From Sciurus carolinensis (taxonomy: Eukaryota; Chordata; Mammalia; Rodentia; Sciuridae), in contig NC_062232.1 in the NCBI RefSeq assembly GCF_902686445.1, forward strand, positions 95,590,932 through 95,654,931: a DNA stretch of 64,000 nt, in the 5' to 3' direction. Under the pieces are notes generated by a model. That model saw nothing but the letters and a program-made list of their open reading frames with translations. It had not been told where the DNA came from and did not search any database. Shown piece after piece: positions 45,971-57,900 of the stretch (positions are counted from its first letter, which is position 1; every line of letters starts with the position of its first letter). The position numbers and the translations under genes were made by a program.

Positions 45971-48900
45971 CTAGGATTAAAAATCACAAAAAAGGGGGAC
46001 AGTTAGAGGCTTATAACTGGATTATTTTATGAATAAGGTCCTAGAAATGGTGAAGAACTGCACTAAACCTGGCAACGTGGCAGCCTCTGCTATATTTGTT
46101 AGTGCATAGATGCCACGCTTATATTTGAGTATATGTCATTCCATTCATTTGTGTACCAGTTGTTTATACAGAACAATTACTTTACTGAACTGTAACTTTT
46201 TTTTTCTTCTGGCTGCTATCAGGGCTAGAACCCAGGGCCTCGGCATGCTAGGCAGGTACTCTACCACTGAGCTACATCCCCAGCCCCTGAACCATGACTT
46301 CTCTTAATTTCGATCAGAAAAATAACTCCCCTAAACACATTTCTTATTTCCTGATATAATTTTGTTTAAAATTTGACCTTGTGAATTTTTTAATTTAAAA
46401 ATAGCACCGTACACGGTGGGACATGCCTGTAATTCCAGCAATGCAGAAGACTGAAGCAGAAGGATCGAAAGTTCGAGGACAACCAGGGTAACCTAGTGAG
46501 GCCCTGTCTTAAAATTCAAAATAAAAAATAAAAAGAGATGGGAATTGAGCTCAGTGGTAGAATGCCCCGGTGTTCGATCCCCAGTACTAAATAAGTAAAT
46601 AGGATAAAATATTAGTCAAGTAATTAAACAAACATATCCTGTATGTCTTTTAACACTCAGTAAGTCAAATGTTTATTTATATCACCTCATGTAGTGAGCA
46701 AGAACTGGTCTTCAATAAAAATATATGTGTGCATGAGTAATGCAGCTAGTCTTTTTTTTTTAACAGTAGATCATTTTTTATTCAGCCTTTTAGTTCACAG
46801 CATGAGGTAAAAGGAAAAACAGTTCTCCTTAATCAATAGTTTACAAAGCTAAAATAATAAACTATTTTAAACTTCAGGAATTTATATGGGATTAGATTTC
46901 TCAAAAGTTGGGATAGAGTAAACAAACTTTAACTCCTTGAATTCTCCAGGGGACAAGTAACAAGGTGTAATTAGTTATAGAAATTTTAGGGCCAAGTTTT
47001 ATCATTGTTGCTGAAACGCTGCTATTTCAATCATCATTCAGTAATTCTACTTTAAAAACGAGTTTTGCATTTGGTAGAATTTTGGCATCAGGCTGCCCTT
47101 TCTTTTCAAAAACCCATTCTGGTTCAATTTCCAGGAGAACCTTTTCTCCTTTACTCATGGCCAGAAGTGATTTATCTCATCTGCTGATAACTTGACTATT
47201 CCAACCTTGAAGGCTTGACATTTTTCTTCTTATTTGGACTCCTTTGAATATTGACTAAAACAACAGTCCTGTCCTATAGTGTTCTACTATACCAATAGTG
47301 AACATCTCCCTTTTTTAGAAAAATTGATTTTATTTCCCCACTCCTCCTCTGTTTGTGTGTTGGGGGGTACTGGGGATTGAACCCAGGCCCTTGCTGCCAC
47401 TGAGCCACATCTACGGCTTTTTGACACAGGGTCTCGCCAAATTACTAAGGCTGGCCTGGATACCTGAGACCTTCCTGCCTCAGCCTCCTGAGTCACTGGG
47501 ATTATCACCATGTGCCACCACACCTGGCTATCTGTCTCTTTTAGAACAGATTTTCGAACTTGGGTGGACCCTCATCTGCAGTTTCTTCACACTTGGTTTC
47601 TTTGGAGTTAAGCTTACATTATTCCCTCACGGGAACGTTTTACTTTTATTTTTTGGTACCACTGAAATGCTTACTTTCAAAAAGATGGTTATAGGCTGTA
47701 ACCAAATGGCCCTTATTAGCGGTCTTGGCTACAGTTTCAGTGTTTCCTAATACATTATTCTCTTCAAGAAACTACTGAACTGTGGCTCTGCTGAAACTTG
47801 CTAAAGTCCCTCTTGGACAGCTGCTGGCTGCTTGGCTCCCTACAAACTGCCTCCCCCGCAAGCTTCTGCTTTGGGAGCTTGTCTTTCAAGGTCCTCTTTT
47901 TTCTTCTTCCTCTTCCTCTTCCTCTTCTTCTTTAAATGAGAAGGCATCTAATTGTCCAACTTCTTACAAGATACAAGCACAGGCCCACCATGCCAGATTC
48001 AAGGTTACATTTCCTTGTTTTTAAAGTTATCTCACATTTTAGAGACTACAGGGAGCAAGGTTTTTTTTTTTTTTTTTTTCTGTTTTATTATTTTAGGAAT
48101 GAGGTTTTAATGGTTCTGAATAGCAAGGAATCACTAGACAAACTCAAAAGGAAACAGTTCGTCCTTCCCAAACTAGAATCTCCCATTTGTTTTGGAGTAA
48201 TTTATACCATGTTTAATCAAGTTCAAGGCCAGCCTGGGCAACTTGGTATGATTCTGCCTCAAAATTAAAAATATTAAAATATCTGGGGATATAGCTCGGT
48301 GGGACAGCACTCTTAGGTTCAATCCCGAGTACTTAAAAAAAAAAAAAAAAATCCTAAAGAACTAAGACAACATGGAACTCAAGAAATTCTTTGTTCCTAA
48401 GTTCATTAGATTCTACCAAGCCAGGCGCCATGGTGCATGCCTGTAAACCCAGTGGCTCGGGAGGCTGAGGCAGGAGGATGGCAGGTTCAAAGTCAGCCTC
48501 AGCAATTTAGCAAGACCCTGTCTCTAAATAAAATACAAAAAAGGACTGAGGACGTGGTTCAGTGGTTAAATGCCCTTGGGTTCAATCCCCAGTACCAAAA
48601 ATAAAAATAAAAATAAGGGATATGGTTAAAAACTTGCCATATCCACTTAATACAATGCACTAATGACAAGATGTAATTCAGAACATAATATTACAGAGTC
48701 TTCTAATTTCTTACAACTGTGACAAAAATGAAAAATGTAGAAACAGAAATGTTCTTTCTGATTCTATACATCTCTTGGTTAACTGAGCTCTACCCTGTCC
48801 TGCTTATTTTTTCTCTATAACCCTTGGTGATTATGTATTTGGCTTCTTTATTTATTGCTTGTCTACCCAACTTGGGAATAAAATATAAATTCCATGAATA

Positions 48901-51900
48901 TACAGATTTCTTCACTGCTATACCTCAAATGGTTCCAAAGAATCTGTCACACAATAGCTGTTTAATAAGTTTGATGAATGAAAAGGGACAATACTATCAC
49001 TATATTCACAAGGAGACAATAGTCAGAGATTCCACTATAGAAGGACCACATGAAGGGAAATGTATGATTTAGATAGGAAGGTCAGTATAACTGTGTATGT
49101 ATTTATAGCTGCATCAACATTTATATATCTGAAAGAGCAATGCTGAGTTGATTTCCTTCAATTTTGAATCATTGTTAGTAATTCGTATAAATAAAAGTTA
49201 ATATATTCTGAACCATGACCATATTTTATCTCACTCTCTATACTTTTTTTATACTGCTGTAAATTTGAGTTTTTTCTTTTATACTGCTACATAATTTGAA
49301 TTTTTTAACATGTCACTTTAAATTAGTGTTGTGACTGGAATATGTATTTTACCAATCATAACTTCTTATTAGAAAATATCCGTTAGGCACAGTACTAGGC
49401 ACCTGGAAACTAGTGCATGATGACCTATTCTTACTTTAAGAGTTCTGTTCTCTTGAAATCCGAATGCATAAGAAAATATTGATTACTATAGGTTCCTGCC
49501 CTCCCCCCCCCAAAAAAAGAACTATCATATTCTCTTTACCAAAAACCAAGACTGTGCATAACAGAGGCACAGCAAGACATCTATTTCTACATGAATATTA
49601 GACTTTCAATAAATCTGTGTTCAGGTAAGGTGTTTGCTAACTTTTCTTCTCCATCAATAGACCATGTGAGAGACGTTGATCTCCATAATTACAAAATATG
49701 CTGAGGGAAAACTAATTTTGCTAGCAAATAGTTCCAGTTACTTAGTGTCACTTTAGCTCATACCTACTAGCCAGCATTGTTCATCACTCCACTCACTCCA
49801 AATTCCATCATCTGAGCAATAAATATTCATTTTGCTTCTTATTAAAAAGCAGAATTGTTGGCTTTCGTTCGATGTCCTTGTGATGTACATTTCATTTTCA
49901 ACTGTGGTAGTCTAAAAGCCAAGGAAAAAATGAGATGCATTATTTGATCTAATTGCAATTAAAGAAATTCCATCTGTCATTTTCAATGTGGGTTTTTTTT
50001 TAACATAAAATAAATACATCAAAAGAATAGAAAGGTATCATCCTAGCAGTGATGATCTCTCTGTATGGGGGGTGTTTTTTCAAATCATTTTTTTCTTCTC
50101 TTCCTTATTTACATTTTAATTTTTTGCTATAGTGATAATAAAGGCAGCATATGTGACAGGGCAAAATTCCTTGGTGTTTATAATGTCCAGTATTTGGACT
50201 AGTGTCAAATTCCCCTGTTCCTATCAACTGGAAGATGCTATATACACTGAGTTCCCAAAAGACAGAACTATCATGCAAATGTTTCTATGGAAACTATAGA
50301 GTTCATACACAGAAAGCTGGGTTTTTTTCCCCTGTTCTTATTTTGGTTAACCTCCATAAGACTTGTGTAATAGTGCTCCAATTGACATGAAACTACCACT
50401 TCAGATACAAGAATATCACAAAATTGGGTGATTTCACAGGGAAAAAAATCACTAAAGCAATTATTTTAATTTTGTATTTCAAAGAGCTGAAAGCTTTTCC
50501 CATCCAAAACAACTTTTTCTTTTGTTTTAACTTATCTTGGGAACCATCATAATGTGAGAACCATCATAATATAGTGTGGGCTTAAGTCGACTGGAATCAC
50601 ATCTTGATTACAGTTCTAGCTGTGTAATTTAATTGTGACATCAAGTCACCTCTCTGGGACCTGTAAGTCAATTCAACAACTAGTTTTCTCCTCTGTATAC
50701 AAAATGAATTAATTAGAACTAGTGGCTTACTTCCTTTTTCCCCACTCTCTAAATTGGAAACTAATAAATAAAATTAACATATAACAATGTGGGTTTAGGC
50801 AACAAACATAACATAGTTGATGCTGTCGGGTAATTAGTCTTAGAACCATTCCCTACTTCCCCTGTGATAAGCCCCTCTTCCCTGGTTAAACCATTCTCTT
50901 GGAGCAGTGTCATAATCTAATTTTGACCTCACAATTGTTCCTCAAGAATTGCTTTTGTGCCAGGCATGGTGGCACGCACCTGTAATCCCAGTGGCTTGGG
51001 AGGCTGAGGCAGAAGGATCGCAAGTTCAAAGTCAGCCTCAGCAACTTGGCAAGACCCTGTCTCTAAATAAAATATAAAAAGGGCTGAGAATGTTTCTCAG
51101 TGGTTAAATGCTTCTGAGTTCAATCCCTGGTACAAAAAGAAAAAAAGAATTGCTTTTGTGTTTGTGTTGTTTTTTGTTGTTGTTGTTGTTTTTACCTGAG
51201 GCCTCTTCACAATCCATTTTAGTCCCTTGGCAACTTTCATTTATTGACACAAAATTGGAAACAAGTGACTAGATTATCTCCTGGGTCCAATATTGCTTTA
51301 AAATTGGTATGATTGATTATACTTTCAGACTGGAAACATCTTTCCTTTGTCCACTAGATTTGAGTTTCTGGAAATTAAACTAAGATATGTGTCATGTTTC
51401 ATTCCTTATGTGGATAGTAACTGATCTGGGTTCTGAAGTTTCCTAATTTATGTAAAAATGCTATGTTTTGACTTTCCCAAATAAATGCAATGTTCATACC
51501 ATCCAGGAAGTATCATCTCCTGTGAGCACAATTTCATAAATGAAACATATTGCTGGAATGGGTCCTTTAGGTGTGCTCCATTTCAGGTTAATTTCAAATA
51601 TATTCTTCACAGTAAGATTAAAATAGTCTGGTGGCAAAGGTTTAACTGAAAGCAGAAGGAAGCCATTTTAACATGGAGGTTGTTAAAATTAGAAGTAACC
51701 TTATCCAAAAGCAGGGACATCTAGTATCAGAAACTTCCAGGGATAAAGGAGATGGTTCAAGATTATTGCCTATGATATGAATTAAAATCAAAATCACTTG
51801 CCAACCAAGATGAGTTTATTGAGAAACTTGGCTATTTTGGAACTCATTTTTTAGTAAGTCTTACACTGATAAATATTTAAATCCAAGAGAAAAGTTAGAA

Positions 51901-54900
51901 GATCCAAACCATTGTGATTATTTTCCCAGTTTGTAGCTTTAAACCAGCAACCACAACCAGTACAACTAAAACTTGTACTAAATGTTAATCCTGATGTTGG
52001 GCTCATGACACATCAGGGACTATACCAAGGATGCTGCAACATAATCTCATTTATGTCTCACATGAAATCTATGAGGTAGTCCTCTGTTATTTTCGTTTTA
52101 CTGATAAGGAAATTGAAACAGGTTAAGCAACTTGCCCAAAGTTGCACAACTAGAAAGTTGAATCCAAGATTCAAACCTACTTCTGGGTGACTCAAGAACC
52201 TGTAATACTCTTGTCACTGTTAGAACTGAGGACACAGACTCAGAAAATATCCAAACATTTGCATATTGTGGCCTGGGAATAAGGGATTCCAAAATTACTC
52301 TGTCACTAACACTAGACAAAAGTACTATATACAGACTCTTTGATGCTGGGAAATAAATTATGATTTCTAAATGAAAATGATGCTGAATACTTCTTTCCAT
52401 TTCCTATTTTCCATACTTCCTCAAACAATAGACTGCCTTGATTTTTCTGAATTTGCACTTCCATGAGTCTCTCCATCTCTGTTTCTCTCATTCTCTATCT
52501 CTGTCTCTCTCTCCCCCAAGTGGTTAGAAATAGCCTAAACTACAAAAAAAAAAAAAAAAAAAAAAAAGAATTTGAAGTTGTTTGTTTATATCACCTATAT
52601 TTTGAAGTTGAAAAATGAAATAGCTGGATCTGATAGGCTTGGATTCTGATGATCCATTAACACAGACAAAGAAATCTTTATAGTCTGCTGACTCCAAAGA
52701 GGGAAACCTGCATCCAATATTTATTCCATTAGACTTGATGTAATCAACGCACTGTAATGCATGTTCCAATCCCTCATACCTGTAAAAAGAAGTATTGCAA
52801 GAATTGTGTTTAACACTATCAGCTAGTACATGGTGCTCCATTTTCAATTATCTTAAGATACCATGTGAATAAAAAAATCATTTACTAACAAAATATTTAG
52901 CACCTACTATATGCTGCATGCTGTAAGTACTAACGATACAACAGTAGGGAGAGCAGACAAAGTCTATAATTTTATGAACTTTACAATCTGATGGGAGTCT
53001 GCACACAATCTCAAAGATAAAACAAGGATTCTTACTCATGTACTTAGGTTATGTTGACTCACCAACAGGGCTTGAGAATCAAAGAGTAAGATTCCTACTA
53101 AGAAATCCTAGGGTTTGTATAGATAATCATGCGTGATACTGCCTTTTTTATATTTTCTGGGAAAGTTATTGTAGAAGAAAACACATCAAAAAGTAGACTT
53201 GCAAATATTGTTATTTTAACAAAATGAATGAAAATCCTCTGGATATACAACACACATTAAGATATAAATCTCAAAAGCCAACTGTGGGTGGGGGGAAGAA
53301 AAGGAGAAGTTGTTTGGCAAATAGATGTCTAATTTTCCCATTCTCCTAAACAAGAAATGTTATCATATCATTTAAAGTTAACCTCATTCCGGTAATACAG
53401 TTAATGGGAATTAGGAATGGGTGGTTCCTTACTGATTTCTAAAGCAACAAATGCCTGGTTTATTTTCCTAAAAAATAGCTTGCAATGCAAAATGTGACAT
53501 ATACTTTAAAAGCAGCCACAGTCTTTTGAGATTAAGCCAGTAGAGCAGCTGATAAAGTACTAGTGAAAATATCTGGACTCTACTAAATTAATTTTATGCT
53601 AAATATTTACTTTAGGCAAAGTTTGCAAAATTGCACTCTTATGGTTATTTCATCTGATTAGAGTGGAAGACTTGAATTCTGGGCTTGACTTTTTACAGAT
53701 TTACTTTGTGCCCACCAGGAAGCCCAGGAAAACCACTTTTTTCCACTCTCTAAATTGTTAATATTTATTCCCCCATTTCACTGAGGTTAAAGTTACATTA
53801 AATATGAGCCACTGTGTACACGAGAGTAGGTCCTTTGTCTTATTCACACTTTCATCTTTTTTTATCTAAAACAGTGTCTGGCACTTAGTAGATGCTTAAT
53901 ATTTGTTGAATTAATGAACAAATAAGTTAGACCTTCAGAAGTTACCCATTCAATTCCAGGGGAGGAAACTGAGACTCCTCAAAGGGGAAATTACTCACCC
54001 AAGGTCACCAAGTTAAATGATGGCAGAGCAGGGATTAGAACCTAGTTCTCAGGAGTATTAATAGTTTATACCTAGTCACATATATAGTTTTCTAAAGAAA
54101 GATGCCATGATAATTTAAGCCTAAAGCTCACAAATAGCAGCACTCTGTCCTCTCTTGATTTTAACTTTATTTAGTAAATGCATAAGTTCTGGTACTTACC
54201 TACCAATTTACCAGTGCTATCATTTGTTTCATTCATTTGTTTAATATGTAGTGATAATCTACTGTGTGCATAGCACTCTGGAGATGGTCAAAAGCAACAT
54301 AAGAAATAATCTATGCCCACCAACTCAAAAAAATTTGAAGAGACAAAGCACATGCATACAAGTTTAAATACCATCTGAATGATAAATAATTAAGAGCTAT
54401 AAAAAGTAATAGTTCCAAGAAAAAACCTGAATGGAAGTTGTAAAAGGCCAATGAAATTGGAGGGCAGACAGGCTTTGAAGGATGAACGGGAGTTGGTGAA
54501 AGAGAGCCAGTCAGAGGGCATTCCAGATGGCAATACATGCATAGGCATAAAAGGGCATAACGCGGGTGGGAAAGCAGTGTAGAGATGGATCTAAATAGAC
54601 TGGTACGTTCACATTGCTGATAATAGAAAGTACTATTGGAGAGGCAGTGATACAGGGAAGCAGAGACGCGAATGGCAGCCTAGAATTCACCCTGGGGCAA
54701 ATGTAGCCACCAGAGGTTTTTGAACACAGGTATGGCATATGAAAATGGTAATATAGAACAATAAAGCTGGCTACAGTGTGCAGAATGAATAGCAAGGAGT
54801 GAGACTGGAAGGGGAGAGGTTGGAAGCAGAGCCATCATCATTTGGGAGGCTATGACAATTATCCAGGTGTGAAATCAAGGGAGTCTAAAGTGAGCTTCTT

Positions 54901-57900
54901 ATGGTAGACATGGGAAGTAAAAAAGAGATGCGCAACTTTGTGAAGAAGTACTTCGGTGATTGTACGACTATGAATCAATCAAGGAATACAGGAAACAGAA
55001 GAGTCAAGATGGCTTTAAATTAAAAGCCTCAGTGACCATTAACAAAGGTAAGGAACCAGAAAATGGATCCCATTTAATAACTTTTTTTTTTTTTTAAAGG
55101 CAAGAATACAGGGCATGGTGGCACACACCTGTCATCCCAGCAGCTCCAGAGGCTGAGGCAGAGGATCGCAAGTTCAAAGCCAGCCTCAGCAACTTAGTAA
55201 GGCCCTAAGCAACTGAGACCTGTCTCTAAATAATATATATATATATGTATATAAATATATATATAATGTATATATATACATTATATATATGCATATATGT
55301 ATATAAAAGGGGGCTGGGAATGTGACTCAGTGGTTAAGCACACCTGGGCTTAATCCCCAGTACCAAAAAATAAATAAATAAATAAATAAAAAGGCAAGAA
55401 TATAAAATACGTCCAAACGTTTTAGACTATAGCTCTATCTATCTAAAGGATATGAAATTTAATCTAGTACAGAAACAACAACTGCATTCCTGATCTCACT
55501 CACAGAATGCCTTACAGAATCTGCAGCTTAAACCCACTTACTCCATTGAAGACCCCAAGAAATTATCATCAACACCATCAGAAATGCAAATCTGATAAAT
55601 AAATACAGTGAATTTAATTTAGTGGAAATAGAGTAAAACATGTTGCAGATTGATTTTGGTAGATACTTTCCTAACATGGAATTCCAAGTATAAAAATACT
55701 TACCAATAAAACAAGGTGTAATTGGTATCAAAATGTGCACCCATACCAGGTTTCCAGGAACAGACTAAGTATTGCCAGTTGTAATACACACAATCCATGT
55801 CCTGAATTTTAGTTTCCAGACTTCCTAAGAAATGAATGAACTGTGAATGCTTGAAAGACATGATGATGAATTATTTGCAAACTCATTACGCAATTTTATT
55901 TCACTTCCTTTGGCCTCACTACTTCATTTAGCAATCAACATAATGGGAATATTTCAAAAGGAAGTTATTGGAAATCACGGACACTAATAGATGTTAAAGT
56001 ATTAAGTTGATAATTCTAGGCTACTCTGAGGAGTTGAGCAAATACACATTTACCAACATCTTTTTTTCTTAAATATGTTTTTAGCTGTTTGACGGACCTT
56101 TATTTTCTTTCCTTTATTTATATGTGGTGCTGAGAATAGAACCCAGTGCCTCACACGTGCTAGGCAAGCGCCCTACCACTGAGCCACAACCCCAGTCCAA
56201 ACATCTTTGCTGAATTAAAAGATTCAAAAAGGCAAGTTACTCCCTACTAAGAAGGATTCTATTTTGTGCCACACTGTCACCAGATCTATTATGTATACAT
56301 TCTAGTGCCCGAGATTTAAGGAAGTTACTCCCTACATAGATTGTTCTAGTAATATTAAATATAAAAAGAGAGCATTGTTTTAACCTTGTTCTGATGTCCA
56401 ATAAGTAGCTTCTGACCATGAACTTTGAGCTTCTGATCCATTTGTGCATTGCCTTGACAAAAGTGTGTGTACCTTTGCTTCAATGCCCTGGTTAAGATCA
56501 AACCCATCTTTATAATATAGATTCTTAGTAATAATGGTCTGTTTGGAAAAAAAAAGACAAAGTCAAACTTAGAAACAGCCATGGTATAGTGAACCACACT
56601 AATAAAACTAAGAGGTTATTAATACCTTGGAAAGTTCACAATATCTAAGATATTCCTCGTGGTTATCTGCTCTGCTGCCCCAGATATATCTGTGGCAGAG
56701 ATCACCTCTGTATATCATATCATTTGATAAGATTATTTGGATCTTAGCATCTCATTCAAAACCTAAACAAAAACTTCTGGAAGGGAAAAAAGGTTCTACC
56801 TATAACCATCTTGGAAACAAATAGAGAATTTTCACATACCATATGTATATTACATGGCAAAAGATTTGACCCTTCAAATATAATATGAAGCCTTCAGGAA
56901 TCACATAAAGTAAAATCCTGGAGGTAGCTGGAGAAAGATGGACAAATCATAAGCTTCTGGAGGATGAAAATCATATATTATTTAATTCTTATATTCATGA
57001 TATCTTAGAGTGTCTAGTACAAAAAGTTGCTAAATAAATGTTTATTTGAATTGTCCTTTGAAACCACCTGAATTATGGGAGTAACAGGATGACTTTCTGC
57101 AACAGGAATTTTCAAATGTACATGATAGCCGAGTATGTAAATAGTTCATAATTCAATAAACTTTCATTGAGAACTTACTACAATATGTGCAAAGAACCAT
57201 GTTGTATTTGGTGGGGCAGATTAAAAAGATAAATAGTGCTTGACTCCTACAGAGAAAAAGCCCACAATATGGTAATATATATATATAAAACCCATATCTA
57301 AATCTATAAGCACCATGGATAAATATGGTCTGAGTGTGTCCCCCAGGAGTTCATGTGTTTGAAGCTTGGTCCCCAGTGTGACAATATTAGGAGGTAGTGG
57401 AACCTTTAAAGGGTATAGTCTAAGAGAAGTTTAGGTTATTGGGGCACTGCCCTCAGAAGGAAGTAATGTAATTCTCCTGAGATGCCAATTAGTTCATATA
57501 AGAGTGACTTGTTATAAAACATTAAGACTGGTCCCTTCTCACTGTCTGACTTCCTGTCTCTTTCACACATGCTCCCACTGTGATGCCATCAGCCATGAGG
57601 CCCTCAACAGAGTCTGAATGAATGGGCCACACAATCTTAGACTTTCAGACTCCACAGAGCCAAATAAACCTTTTTTCATTATACATTACCCAACCTCAGG
57701 TATCTTATTATGGCAATTTAAAATGGACTAAATTAATAAGTAATTGTAAAATATGGTAAAACAAGTGATCTTCAAGTTCATATTCCATGGAAACAGGTAT
57801 CTTTCTTCCTGTACTTCCAATGGTAGTCTTAATGCTAGATGGGGTGAAAACATATTTAGCAGGATGAATAGGAGATATAAGCAGACACAGCAGCATGTTT

